DNA of 32,846 nt from Ochrobactrum chromiisoli (GCF_026241335.1 NZ_JAPHAV010000021.1:1-32846), one strand, 5' to 3'; positions 19,640-30,002 are shown, counted from the stretch's first letter. Notes: generated from the sequence alone by a model not told the origin. Program-made: numbers and translations.

Positions 19640-19948
19640 TCAGCAGTCGCCACTATGCGTGCCATCTGGATCAATCACGCAGATTGGGCGAACGGGTGCC
19701 TTGCGGGCGACGTAAGTGTCACGCTTGACTGATCCGGTCATGGTGCGATCGACACCGGCAGGCAGTACTGATTGCGATGCAACCTTGTTCGCCTGATCGT
19801 TTAAAACCGGAACAATAATCAACGCCAACGCGACCGCAGCCGACCCAAACAGCAAGACAACGCGTAAAATGCTGCCGCCCGCTTTTGAGAGTGGGCCCGG
19901 CTTATATTCGTTATGATCTGCACTAAAATAATTGTTGTCAAAACTCAT
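19640..19948 (-). CDS. Small single-span membrane protein, unknown function
   Basis: I do not recognise this 102-residue protein. It has a short polar N-terminus, one membrane helix at about 27-48 (ILRVVLLFGSAAVALALIIV), and a polar tail of about 50 residues ending with a Cys pair (CVIDPDGTHSGDC). With positive charges on the N-terminal side and fewer aromatic residues outside, the tail is probably periplasmic, where the two Cys could form a disulfide. ATG at 19948 is preceded by GGAG eight nt upstream. It converges on the NDUFAF5-like gene with only a 5-nt gap. Confidence 0.7.
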   Translation of the reverse strand: MSFDNNYFSADHNEYKPGPLSKAGGSILRVVLLFGSAAVALALIIVPVLNDQANKVASQSVLPAGVDRTMTGSVKRDTYVARKAPVRPICVIDPDGTHSGDC

Positions 19949-20061
19949 GACATAAACTCCGAGGCACTTGTTTTAAACAATGCCGCAGCGGAGTGAATCA
20001 TCGATTAACGCAGAAGGTTAACGTCAACGATTTGTCAGCTATTTTGAAGCTTTCCACAGGC

Positions 20062-20478
20062 TCAAAGCAGATCAATCAAAAACGGGATCAGCGGCTCATC
20101 GGCTGGCGGCATCGGATAATCGCGCATATCCTTCGGACGCACCCATTTCAGGGCCTGTCCTTCCAGCCCTTGCGCAACACCTTCAAAGCGACGGCAGACA
20201 TAAAGCGGCATCAGAAGATGAAAATCATCATATGTGTGGCTGGCAAAGGTCAGCGGCGCCAGACAGGCCACCTTGGTCGTCACGCCAATTTCTTCTTCGA
20301 GTTCACGGATCAGCGTTTCTTCCGGCGTTTCACCAGCTTCGACCTTGCCTCCGGGAAACTCCCAGAGACCTGCCAGAGACTTGCCTTGCGGGCGCTGCGC
20401 GAGAAGCACACGCCCATCAGCATCCACAAGCGCGCAGGCGGCCACCAGCACGATGCGCCGGGCTTTTATCTCGCTCAT
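20062..20478 (-). CDS. mutT: MutT/Nudix hydrolase (8-oxo-dGTP diphosphatase type)
   Basis: The 138-residue protein has a complete Nudix box from G44 to V66: GKVEAGE, then REL.EE.IGV, with the metal-binding Glu residues in place. The start VLVAACALVDADGRVLLAQRP and the GLWEFPGGK motif match MutT proteins that remove oxidised dGTP and so prevent mutations. Its ATG overlaps the stop codon of the upstream GNAT gene (ATGA), so it is translationally coupled as the third gene of argJ-GNAT-mutT. The substrate preference is inferred from the family. Confidence 0.9.
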   Translation of the reverse strand: MSEIKARRIVLVAACALVDADGRVLLAQRPQGKSLAGLWEFPGGKVEAGETPEETLIRELEEEIGVTTKVACLAPLTFASHTYDDFHLLMPLYVCRRFEGVAQGLEGQALKWVRPKDMRDYPMPPADEPLIPFLIDLL

Positions 20479-21230
20479 TTCTCATTGCTCTCCCGATAAG
20501 CGTAACGATAGGCTTCCTGAAAGCCAAAGCGCTCGTAAAGCGCCAGTCCGGCAACATTATCCGCCTCAATCTGAAGCCAGGCTTTTTGGGCACCGAGTTG
20601 CTTTGCCCATTTGAGCGTCGCGCCGATGATAGCGCGACCATGACCGGCGCGGCGTGCATCCGGCAAAGTCCCAACATCGAACAGCCCCGCCATGACACCA
20701 TCCTGCACGCAAAGCACATTGGAGACCGCCCGTCCGTCCTCTTCGAGAATAAACATACCCTTGTTGGGGCGAATGCCATCCAGCAGCTCGCAGAAACCCG
20801 GACGAAGTTCAGCGGGGCGCCCGTGAATGATGAGCGAAGCCTCGACGAAGCGGCCAATATCTTTGAGCGGAATCTGATCGCGCTCCTGCGAGAGATCAAT
20901 ATCATCCAGATTGGAAGTCATGACGATGGTTTCATCGCGACGCTCCCATCCCAGACCTTCAAGATAATCTTCAAGCTCGACAGGTGCGAGTGGCGAAAGC
21001 CTGAAACACGGCACCCGTCCGTAAACGCGAAAACGCTGCGATGCCTGTTCGATACGCGCCGGAATATCGCGCGTATCACCCGGATCAAGCGGATTAACCG
21101 AATTGAGCCGCTTTGAAGGATGTGCAGCCGTCATGCGTATCGCCCACGTTCCGTCATAATGAACGGACGTGGCAGGCCATGCACGAAAGCCAACGGCCTC
21201 CAGCTGGCGAACGATAGCAAGATTTGACAT
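20475..21230 (-). CDS. GNAT-family acetyltransferase downstream of argJ
   Basis: The C-terminal half (about 155-250) of this 251-residue protein has the GNAT fold: the acetyl-CoA loop motif RRAGHGRAII, then LQIEADNVAGLALYERFGFQEAYRY, the typical final strand and helix. The N-terminal half looks like a diverged second GNAT-like region. ATG at 21230 was chosen over the upstream start at 21281, which would lie inside argJ; GGAGAG is nine nt before it. It begins 19 nt after the argJ stop and overlaps mutT by 4 nt. The substrate is unknown. Confidence 0.88.
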   Translation of the reverse strand: MSNLAIVRQLEAVGFRAWPATSVHYDGTWAIRMTAAHPSKRLNSVNPLDPGDTRDIPARIEQASQRFRVYGRVPCFRLSPLAPVELEDYLEGLGWERRDETIVMTSNLDDIDLSQERDQIPLKDIGRFVEASLIIHGRPAELRPGFCELLDGIRPNKGMFILEEDGRAVSNVLCVQDGVMAGLFDVGTLPDARRAGHGRAIIGATLKWAKQLGAQKAWLQIEADNVAGLALYERFGFQEAYRYAYRESNEK

Positions 21231-21249
21231 ATTCAAACTCTCTCCAAGC

Positions 21250-22491
21250 TTAGCTGCGATAGTCGCCGTTGATCGCCACATATTCCTTGGTCAGATCGCA
21301 GGTCCAGACGGTCGCCTTGCCCTTCCCGATCCCCAGATCGACGCGAATGAGAATATCCTCGCCCTGCATATAGGCAGACGTCGCCTCTTCCGAATAAGCC
21401 GGATCGCGTTCGCCCTGATGCGCCACGCGAATATCGCCAAACCAGATCGCCAGCAGATCGCGATCAGCCGGTTCACCCGCTTTACCAACAGCCATGACCA
21501 CACGGCCCCAATTGGCATCTTCACCGGCAACCGCCGTTTTGACCAAGGGTGAATTGGCAATTGAAAGCGCGATTTTCTTCGCAGAAGCGGCGGACTTTGC
21601 ACCGCTCACTTCAATTTCGACCATCTTGCGCGCACCTTCGCCATCACGCACGACCTGAAGTGCCAGCGACTTCAAAACGCGCGCCAGCGCCTTTTTGAAA
21701 TCACCCAGACGCTTGTCGGAAGCATCGGTAATTTCGGGTGCACCGCGTTCTGCAGCCGATCCTGTTGCAAACAGCATCAGCGTATCAGAAGTGGATGTAT
21801 CACTATCAACTGTTACCGCATTGAACGTCGAACCAACGCCCTTGGAAAGCAGGCTCTGCAAGACATCCGCCTTAATCGGTGCATCGGTAACGACAAAAGA
21901 AAGCATGGTTGCCATGTCAGGTGCGATCATACCCGCACCCTTGGCAATGCCATTGATCGTCACCGGAACCTGGCCGAGCAGCACCGTTTCGGTCGCCACT
22001 TTCGGATAAGTATCGGTTGTCATGATGGCCTTGGCGGCTTCTGTCCAGAGATCGTCGCTGGCAGATTTTGCCATGTCACCCAGAAGACCCGAGAACTTCG
22101 ACGCATCCAGCGGCTCGCCGATCACACCGGTGGAGGCAAGAAACACATCTGTCGTCTTGCATCCAACAGCCTTGGCGGCAGCCTCTGCGGTTGCTTGCGT
22201 GGCCGCCCGACCTTTGAGACCTGTGAAGGCATTGGCATTGCCTGAATTGACCACAACCGCACGCGCCTTGCCATGCACCAGGTTCTGGCGGCAGAAATCA
22301 ACCGGTGCAGACGGGCAGAGCGAACGGGTGAAAACACCGGCTGCCTCCGCAGGCTTGTCAAAGACCATCAGCATGACATCCGTGCGGCCCTTATATTTGA
22401 TACCGGCTGCAGCCGTCGCGATGCGGACGCCGTGAATAACAGGCATGGATGGATAATGTTTGGGGGCGAGCGGTGATACGGACGCAGACAT
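21250..22491 (-). CDS. argJ: Bifunctional ornithine acetyltransferase / N-acetylglutamate synthase ArgJ
   Basis: ArgJ moves the acetyl group from N-acetylornithine to glutamate, closing the cyclic arginine pathway; bifunctional forms also use acetyl-CoA. The 413-residue precursor cleaves itself into alpha and beta chains in front of a Thr nucleophile, here T195 in IAPDMATML after the conserved KGAGM. The sequence ends with a conserved GDYRS-type terminus. It heads an operon with a GNAT protein and mutT. A terminator at 22575-22600 separates it from the parvulin gene upstream. Confidence 0.96.
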   Translation of the reverse strand: MSASVSPLAPKHYPSMPVIHGVRIATAAAGIKYKGRTDVMLMVFDKPAEAAGVFTRSLCPSAPVDFCRQNLVHGKARAVVVNSGNANAFTGLKGRAATQATAEAAAKAVGCKTTDVFLASTGVIGEPLDASKFSGLLGDMAKSASDDLWTEAAKAIMTTDTYPKVATETVLLGQVPVTINGIAKGAGMIAPDMATMLSFVVTDAPIKADVLQSLLSKGVGSTFNAVTVDSDTSTSDTLMLFATGSAAERGAPEITDASDKRLGDFKKALARVLKSLALQVVRDGEGARKMVEIEVSGAKSAASAKKIALSIANSPLVKTAVAGEDANWGRVVMAVGKAGEPADRDLLAIWFGDIRVAHQGERDPAYSEEATSAYMQGEDILIRVDLGIGKGKATVWTCDLTKEYVAINGDYRS

Positions 22492-22574
22492 GATTGCCTC
22501 TGAACAGATGCGATTTGATTCTGTCGCATTGGAAAGGTTTGCAGCACAAAATCAAGCTTTAACTAACGTTCAAC

Positions 22575-22600
22575 AAAAAACGCCCCGGACTTCCGGGGCG
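22575..22600 (-). terminator. Rho-independent terminator of the parvulin gene
   Basis: CGCCCCGG (22581-22588) and CCGGGGCG (22593-22600) form an 8-bp GC stem with a 4-nt loop, followed on the minus strand by six T. It lies just beyond the parvulin stop codon at 22618. Confidence 0.9.
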
Positions 22601-22617
22601 CTTTGTGAATTCATAAT

Positions 22618-23586
22618 TTACTGCTGTGGTTGAGCGGCATCAGGCGAATCGCCTTTATCCGCCGCTTCCTGAGCGGCGGCCGCTTCCTTCATCGCTTTAT
22701 CGACGGCAGGATCCTTATATTCGATCTTCAAGCCATCGCGCAGCTTCTTGACGGCCTCGACATAACGCTCACGCATGATGATCGAACGAATCTGGTCGGA
22801 AACCTGATCAAATGCCGGCGGCTGCTTGGTGCGGCGATCTTCAAGCTGAATGACGTGGAAGCCAAACTGCGTCTGCACCGGCTCCTTGGTGTATTCACCC
22901 GGCTTGAGGGCAAAAGCGGCCTTTTCAAATTCCGGAACCATCTGGCCTTCGGAGAAATAACCAAGATCACCACCATTGGCGGCAGTGCCATCGGTGGAGT
23001 TTTCTTTGGCGAGATCTTCAAACTTCGCACCACCTTCAAGCTTCTTGATGATGGCTTCCGCTTCTTCCTTGGTCTTGACGAGAATGTGACGAGCACGCAC
23101 TTCAGTCTGTGGAGGAATGGCCGCGATTTCCTTGTCGTAACGCGCACGAACATCGGCATCGGAAATCTTGTCGACAATCGCATCCTTGAAATATTCATTG
23201 TGCAGCGCACGTTCACGCAGGAATTCCATGCGCTTCTTGAAGTCCTCGCTCTGATCGAGCTTTTCTTTCACGGCTTCTCCAGCCATCGCCTTGATGTCGA
23301 TGAGCGCTGCAAGAGCGGCCAGACGGCGCTGCTCGGCTGGAAGACGTGCAAACTGCGGATCAAGATCGCCTGCAGCCTGATCAACGTCACCGACAGTAAT
23401 GTCCTTACCGCCGACGGTGGCCAGAACCTTTGCCGGATCTTCGGAAGCAGCCGCAGACTGTGCTGCCTCTGCGGGTTTCGCTGCATCCTGTGCAAAGACA
23501 GCCGAACTGGAAAAACCAGCGAGTGCAACCGAGGTTGCAAGAACGGCAAGTGCCTTGCGATAAGGGGCTTTGAGAATGGCTTTCAT
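22618..23586 (-). CDS. Secreted parvulin-type peptidyl-prolyl isomerase
   Basis: From ATG 23586 the 322-residue protein starts with a signal peptide (MKAILKAPYRK, then a hydrophobic stretch ending AVFA-Q), so it acts in the periplasm. After an Ala/Glu-rich linker comes a SurA/PrsA-like chaperone helical region (about 55-155), then one PPIC domain at about 160-255 (RARHILVK...GGDLGYFSEGQMVPEFEKAAFALKPGE...FGFHVIQLE). It probably helps fold outer-membrane or secreted proteins. The tail is Ala/Gln/Asp-rich. AAGGAGA precedes ATG 23586; the longer frame to 23655 has no signal peptide at its start and was rejected. It is divergent from secA, which fits a shared export theme. Confidence 0.93.
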   Translation of the reverse strand: MKAILKAPYRKALAVLATSVALAGFSSSAVFAQDAAKPAEAAQSAAASEDPAKVLATVGGKDITVGDVDQAAGDLDPQFARLPAEQRRLAALAALIDIKAMAGEAVKEKLDQSEDFKKRMEFLRERALHNEYFKDAIVDKISDADVRARYDKEIAAIPPQTEVRARHILVKTKEEAEAIIKKLEGGAKFEDLAKENSTDGTAANGGDLGYFSEGQMVPEFEKAAFALKPGEYTKEPVQTQFGFHVIQLEDRRTKQPPAFDQVSDQIRSIIMRERYVEAVKKLRDGLKIEYKDPAVDKAMKEAAAAQEAADKGDSPDAAQPQQ

Positions 23587-23698
23587 ATGAGATTCTCTCC
23601 TTCGAGACCACCTAACGGCCCCATTAATGCGGCAGAATTTGGCCCTGAAACACACTTATTAGTGAGAAAAGACAGGTTTTGCGTCTTATCGAGCAACA

Positions 23699-23726
23699 TT
23701 GACATCGCTCGAAGCCCCTCTTATCT
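23699..23726 (+). promoter_or_regulatory. Predicted sigma-70 promoter for secA
   Basis: TTGACA (23699-23704) is followed after 16 nt by TTATCT (23721-23726). This is the best match in the region between the divergent parvulin and secA genes. It would give a leader of roughly 260 nt before the secA start. A second TTGACA at 23794 lacks a good -10. Confidence 0.5.
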
Positions 23727-23891
23727 GTCCTTCGTCTTGTCGTCCAGTAAGCGACCGGGCGAATTGCGCTAAAACGCGCCGTTTCTGGCAGCGTTGACAG
23801 CGTAGTTTTCTTGCATTTGTTTCAATACGCGTGAATAAAGCATTCGACAAAGCATTATCAGCAAAAGTGCGCAGCGGTTTTGCGTTCGAAA

Positions 23892-23975
23892 ATGCGACAA
23901 AACAAAGAGTTAGAGCCTTTCGCGAATTTCGGTGAAATCGAGAGAGGCCATGACGCCGGAAGCGCTTCCGGCTGA
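23892..23975 (+). other. Possible 27-codon leader reading frame upstream of secA
   Basis: An ATG at 23892 opens a frame of 27 codons ending with TGA at 23973-23975, directly after an 18-bp palindrome that its last codons read through. The start lacks a clear ribosome site, so translation is uncertain. It ends 21 nt before the secA ATG. I know of no alphaproteobacterial counterpart of SecM here. Confidence 0.25.
23955..23972. promoter_or_regulatory. 18-bp perfect palindrome just upstream of the secA ribosome site
   Basis: GCCGGAAGCGCTTCCGGC reads the same on both strands and ends 24 nt before the secA ATG. It could be a protein-binding operator or, as RNA, a short hairpin in the leader. There is no T-run, so it is not a simple terminator. 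Confidence 0.5.
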
Positions 23976-23996
23976 ACGGACAGGAAAGGACCAGGA

Positions 23997-26717
<2,721 letters not shown>

Positions 26718-26746
26718 GCCACGCCCGAAACATGCTCCTTAAAACC

Positions 26747-26775
26747 AAAACCCGGCGCACAATCGCCGGGTTTTT
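26747..26775 (+). terminator. Rho-independent terminator of secA
   Basis: AAAACCCGGCG (26747-26757) pairs with CGCCGGGTTTT (26764-26774) around a 6-nt loop, and the T-run continues. It starts 30 nt after the secA stop codon. Confidence 0.92.
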
Positions 26776-27243
26776 ATTATAAACATCATGGTAGTCCGCC
26801 TTGTTAATTAGAAATTGCGAAATCACCGATATATTCACGAAGTAATTACCATTTCAAAATTTTGGCTTCACTTTCGCACAGGAGGCCGTTTCTTTTTACC
26901 TTTATAAAGAACTGGCATCTAATGTTCAGCCATCGCAGGCCGAAAAATACGGGATGCGGTAAAACGGTGATCCTTCAGAAGATCACCGGAAAGAATGGGC
27001 CTGAAATAAAGGTCGCAACAAACAGGGTTGGCAACAAGTGCGTTTATCTGCCGCGAATGCAGCAAGCCGGAATTTATCTGGCAGGATCGCAACGAAACAT
27101 CGTTCTGTGACGGGGCGGGTCGATCGTTTTTTGCTGTTTCCAAGGACGTCGATGCGCGCTCAGCGTTTATCGCTGCTGGCGGTGTTCATGCGCTTTGCAA
27201 TGGCAGAAAATGCCCGCAGCAATACCTCTGAGGAGAGTTTGTA
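26776..27243. other. Non-coding stretch between secA and the CelD-like gene
   Basis: I find no gene I can support in these 468 bases. An 8-bp inverted repeat, CGGTGATC (26965-26972) and GATCACCG (26981-26988) with an 8-nt spacer, could be an operator or hairpin. A 63-codon frame from 26920 has no ribosome site and no recognisable features. The promoter of the next gene should lie here. Confidence 0.45.
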
Positions 27244-28530
27244 ATGGCAGCAAAACCTTTGCTCGAGGAATCCGCAGGTGGACACACTGCACGCATTATT
27301 TCGCAACTCGCTGAAACACTGCCTGCCAGGGATGCGACCAAACGGCTGGAGGAAAGCCTTAGCAGCCGCGCCATTCCGCGCAAGCTCGCAATCTATGGCG
27401 CATCCGCAGGCTTTGAACTGCGCGACGAGCTTGATCATCTAAGCAACCGCACAATAGAGCCGAACATCTTCTTTAATGCACGCTTTCTCGCGCCCGCTAT
27501 GCCGCGCCTTGAAGATCGCGAAGTGCGCTTCATGGTTATGCGTGACGAAAATGACGTGCGCAGCCGCCTGCGTTTCGTCATGCCCTATACGATTGAGCGT
27601 CCCGGCTTTCCCCTGTCATCGCCCGTTATTCGCGCATGGGCCACACCATTTGGCCCTCAGGGCACTCCGCTGATCGATCATGACGATCCTTTGGGCGTTC
27701 TTGAAGATCTGTTCGATATTCTGGCCCGCGATCATATCAAAATGCCGGAAGTGCTTGTACTGCCAGAAATGCGCGCTGACGGCCCGGTTGCAAAATTGAT
27801 CCGTTCCGTGGCTGTCGGACGGCAATTGCCGATTGTCTCCATTGAGCGAAAAGAGCGGCCATTCCTTAAGAGCGATCTTGATGGTGAGACCTATGTCAAG
27901 CAAGCCATTGGCCCGCATCATCGCCGCGAATATGCCCGGCTGTGGCGTCGTCTTGCCGAGAAAGGCGAACTGGCCTATCGCATCGCAAGAAAGCCTGACG
28001 AAGTGCGCCACACATTCGAGCATTTTCTGACGCTTGAAGCGAGCGGCTGGAAAGGGCGGCGCGGCACGGCCATGGCGGTCGACCGTTTCCGCGCGGCTTT
28101 CGCACGTGAGGCGGTCAACAATCTGGCCGAGCGCGATTGCGTGCGCATCCACACACTTGAATTCAATGGTCGCGTGATTGCGATCCTGATCGTCTTCACG
28201 GTTTCAGGCGAAGCATGGACCTGGAAAACGGCCTTTGATGAAACGCTTCAAGCCTATTCGCCCGGCATGCTGCTGATGATTGAAGTGGTGAAAAACCATC
28301 TCGAAGACCCCAACATCACACGCACCGATTCCTGTGCGGTGCCCGACCACCCGGTTATGTCGCGCTTGTTTGAGGAGCGTGAAACCATTGAAACGCTTGT
28401 TGTCGGACTTCATCCGGGCGCAGACAAGCATGTTCGTCAGGCGGCGGCGCAAATTCATCTTTATCAGCGCACGCGCAATCTCACCCGGATTATTCGAAAT
28501 AGAATCCGCAATTTTACCGATCGGAAATAA
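27244..28530 (+). CDS. GNAT-fold protein of the CelD/BioF2-like (Acetyltransf_6) group
   Basis: The 428-residue cytoplasmic protein has no signal peptide or membrane helix. Its C-terminal half (about 225-385) resembles the Acetyltransf_6 family first described in CelD-like proteins of Rhizobiales: LEASGWKGRRGTAM, then a conserved AFAREAVNNLAERDCVRIHTLEFNGRVIAILIVF and WKTAFDETLQAYSPGMLLMIE. Members transfer acyl or aminoacyl groups in polysaccharide or peptidoglycan-related paths, but the substrate here is unknown. The start at 27244 has AGGAGAG at the right distance. It stands alone after the secA terminator. Confidence 0.82.
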   Translation: MAAKPLLEESAGGHTARIISQLAETLPARDATKRLEESLSSRAIPRKLAIYGASAGFELRDELDHLSNRTIEPNIFFNARFLAPAMPRLEDREVRFMVMRDENDVRSRLRFVMPYTIERPGFPLSSPVIRAWATPFGPQGTPLIDHDDPLGVLEDLFDILARDHIKMPEVLVLPEMRADGPVAKLIRSVAVGRQLPIVSIERKERPFLKSDLDGETYVKQAIGPHHRREYARLWRRLAEKGELAYRIARKPDEVRHTFEHFLTLEASGWKGRRGTAMAVDRFRAAFAREAVNNLAERDCVRIHTLEFNGRVIAILIVFTVSGEAWTWKTAFDETLQAYSPGMLLMIEVVKNHLEDPNITRTDSCAVPDHPVMSRLFEERETIETLVVGLHPGADKHVRQAAAQIHLYQRTRNLTRIIRNRIRNFTDRK

Positions 28531-28543
28531 AAGTCACATTTAC

Positions 28544-28571
28544 TTGAGAAATCAAAAAGCTGTGCTATCAT
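28544..28571 (+). promoter_or_regulatory. Predicted sigma-70 promoter for the 34-codon membrane miniprotein
   Basis: TTGAGA (28544-28549), 16 nt, then TATCAT (28566-28571). No other gene starts nearby, so its likely product is a transcript with a leader of about 155 nt ending in the masked ribosome site at 28708-28735. Confidence 0.5.
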
Positions 28572-28707
28572 TTGTTTCAGGAGAGCGCCTGTAAACTATT
28601 TTGGCAGGTGAAATTGAGGGTATAAATTGATTGGCTCCGGGTTTTACTCGAAAGCAATTAAGTAAAAATATAAACACGCCCCTCTTTCGCTGCTTCACAA
28701 AAACCAA

Positions 28708-28735
28708 AGCGCCTCCTGTGGGAAGGAGATGCGCT
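28708..28735 (+). promoter_or_regulatory. Hairpin that hides the ribosome binding site of the miniprotein
   Basis: AGCGC CTCCT (28708-28717) pairs with AGGAG (28724-28728) and GCGCT (28731-28735), leaving a 6-nt loop and a 2-nt bulge. The AGGAG arm is the Shine-Dalgarno core and the stem ends at the base before the ATG. This is the layout of an RNA thermometer or other translational switch. It is not a terminator because no T-run follows. Confidence 0.6.
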
Positions 28736-28840
28736 ATGTTGGAATATCTTTCATACCTGAAAACACTTGACCTCATCGTGTTGGGCCTCATTGCATGTCT
28801 GGTCTGCTGGAATATTGTCGAGCACAATATCCGCCGCTAG
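28736..28840 (+). CDS. 34-residue single-span membrane miniprotein, unknown function
   Basis: This short frame has an excellent ribosome site (AAGGAG, 7 nt before ATG). It encodes MLEYLSYLKT followed by a hydrophobic helix (about residues 11-25, LDLIVLGLIACLVCW) and a basic end (NIVEHNIRR), so it should span the inner membrane. Two Cys lie in the helix. A promoter-like sequence lies upstream and the ribosome site is enclosed in a hairpin, both signs of a real regulated gene. The stop codon TAG is the beginning of a palindromic-repeat sequence, so the present C-terminus may have been set by the repeat's arrival. I do not recognise the family. Confidence 0.6.
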   Translation: MLEYLSYLKTLDLIVLGLIACLVCWNIVEHNIRR

Positions 28841-28890
28841 AGCATGTCGCGAAAAAGTGGGAACCGCCTTCGCGGAGAAATCCGTCCGCC
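28838..28890. repeat. Dispersed palindromic-repeat copy (TAGAGCATGTCGC type)
   Basis: The sequence CATGTCGCGAAAAAGTGGGAACCG matches the repeat after ubiG (15236-15259) at all but two or three positions (given here as a comparison of 28844-28866). The second half differs, so this copy is diverged or truncated. It begins with the TAG stop of the 34-codon gene. Confidence 0.6.
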
Positions 28891-28948
28891 GATCTGATTT
28901 CTATTCGCGCTACGGTCCGAGAATGGCATGCGTGAAAACAAACAGATA

Positions 28949-28986
28949 GAGCATTTCCAATAGTTTAATCAAAACAGGAAATGCTT
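28949..28986. repeat. Second palindromic repeat (AGCATTTCC arms)
   Basis: AGCATTTCC (28950-28958) and GGAAATGCT (28977-28985) are perfect 9-bp inverted arms around an 18-nt centre. This arm sequence is another common type among Rhizobiales intergenic repeats. It lies about 60 nt after the previous repeat. Confidence 0.55.
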
Positions 28987-29178
28987 TAAGCGCAGGAAGC
29001 AATTTACACCTTCGAGCGCGTGATGATATGTGTGAAACAGTTTTTAAAACACGCTGCGCGACCACACAGACAATCAGAACGCCGATCTGTTTCAACCGGA
29101 CTGACGAGCGATCAGGAGACTGTGGACTGCGCGTCGTGAAAAACCTGAAACTATAATCAGTCAGGCGCCCGAGGGCGA

Positions 29179-29207
29179 TTGACGTTGTTTCGTTTAGCCG
29201 GTATATC
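29179..29207 (+). promoter_or_regulatory. Predicted sigma-70 promoter of the tRNA-Leu gene
   Basis: TTGACG (29179-29184) and TATATC (29202-29207) are separated by the ideal 17 nt, about 50 nt before the mature tRNA 5' end. A 12-bp palindrome CTGCTTAAGCAG lies in the leader at 29241-29252. Confidence 0.65.
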
Positions 29208-29258
29208 CCTCCCCGCTGTCCGTTTTTGGACCATATCAAACTGCTTAAGCAGTCACGT

Positions 29259-29343
29259 GCGGGTGTGGTGGAACTGGTAGACGCGCCGGACTCAAAATCC
29301 GGTTCCGAAAGGAGTGTCGGTTCGATTCCGACCACCCGCACCA
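29259..29343 (+). tRNA. tRNA-Leu, anticodon CAA
   Basis: The 85-nt sequence folds as a tRNA with a long variable arm. The acceptor stem GCGGGTG (29259-29265) pairs with CACCCGC (29333-29339), followed by A73 and an encoded CCA. The anticodon stem CCGGA/TCCGG holds loop CTCAAAA with anticodon CAA (29293-29295), reading UUG. The T-arm GGTTCGATTCC is standard. Its 3' end is also the likely attachment site of the element that follows. Confidence 0.97.
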
Positions 29344-29399
29344 TTTAATTCAATAAAACGTATATTTTACAAATACTTAGCGAGAATAATTATTCGCCA

Positions 29400-29419
29400 G
29401 CCCCTACCGTGGCCCCTAC
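29400..29419. repeat. Paired GCCCCTAC boxes, possible integrase arm sites
   Basis: GCCCCTAC occurs at 29400-29407 and 29412-29419, a 12-nt period, about 57 nt inside the tRNA end and followed by a T-tract. Short direct repeats of this kind next to an attachment core are typical arm-type binding sites of tyrosine recombinases. The repeats are seen; the role is inferred. Confidence 0.45.
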
Positions 29420-29473
29420 TTTTTTGCTCAGTTGGCCGTTTGATAAACTTTGATATTAAATCAATCGTCCTCG

Positions 29474-29499
29474 CGCGCGTGCGCGTACTGCTCCCGAAA
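29474..29499 (+). repeat. 26-bp direct repeat, left copy
   Basis: It begins CGCGCGTGCGCGTA and ends TCCCGAAA. It matches 29961-29986 at 24 of 26 positions. The first 14 bases alternate pyrimidine and purine. Confidence 0.7.
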
Positions 29500-29693
29500 G
29501 TGATTCATACGACAACCAGTCTTTCCCATATTCGCTCAATGGCGTTATTCGGGCTGGCGATAGGGCTTGATTACCTTGATTGTTTTTCAAGTCGGCGCGC
29601 GGATGGCGGCATGATTTCCTTCGATTAAATTCAAAGCCTATCGACGGAATGCAAAGCACCATGTCAAAAAAATTCATCAAATACGCCAGAAGC

Positions 29694-29778
29694 GAACCCT
29701 CAAAACCTTCAAAACTATAGGCGGCACAGAAAAAATATCGAAAACGCCCCTAAGCGGAACCTTCAAAACCCTCAAAAC
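29694..29778 (+). repeat. Iteron-like cluster: four CYTCAAAAC units in two pairs
   Basis: Units lie at 29698-29706, 29707-29715, 29761-29769 and 29770-29778. Within each pair they are in direct tandem, in the order CCT/CTT in the first pair and CTT/CCT in the second. Each pair is preceded by GAA. The pairs are 63 nt apart, about six helical turns. This looks like a set of binding sites for one protein. Confidence 0.6.
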
Positions 29779-29960
29779 CCCTTCCTTGCTGACGCTGCTC
29801 AAAATGGACAGTCAGCAAATCGCAGTATTTTACTGGGCTGCCCCGGCGAAGGCGTGTCTCCAAAATTGGATAGACCCTTGCATCTGCGCATCTGCATCGG
29901 GGCAATCAGCACCCCTGAAAGACTCAAACTGTATTAGGGTAATCTTAGGGTAAGCCCTCA

Positions 29961-29986
29961 CGCGCGTGCGCGTATTGGTCCCGAAA
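29961..29986 (+). repeat. 26-bp direct repeat, right copy
   Basis: This copy differs from 29474-29499 at two positions only. The distance between copies is 487 nt, and the iteron-like cluster lies between them. Confidence 0.7.
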
Positions 29987-30002
29987 TAGCTAACGGACCA
30001 AT
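29974..30002 (-). terminator. Hairpin after the membrane-anchored cargo gene
   Basis: ATTGGTCC (29974-29981) and GGACCAAT (29995-30002) pair around a 13-nt centre, 9 nt past the stop codon of the minus-strand gene. No T-run follows; it overlaps the right copy of the 26-bp repeat. It could be a weak terminator or a protein site. Confidence 0.35.

Noticed and set aside
22630..23772. 380-codon plus-strand frame opposite the parvulin gene
   Set aside because: It is the shadow of a gene with a signal peptide, PPIC domain, ribosome site and terminator on the other strand.
26862..27110. 82-codon frame between secA and the CelD-like gene
   Set aside because: No ribosome site or features; an internal ATG at 26920 is no better.
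28838..28985. CRISPR-like or tandem repeat array
   Set aside because: The two elements here are different palindromes with unequal lengths and no regular spacers.
29294..29628. Plus-strand frame running out of the tRNA into the island
   Set aside because: It begins within the tRNA and crosses repeats; no ribosome site or protein features.
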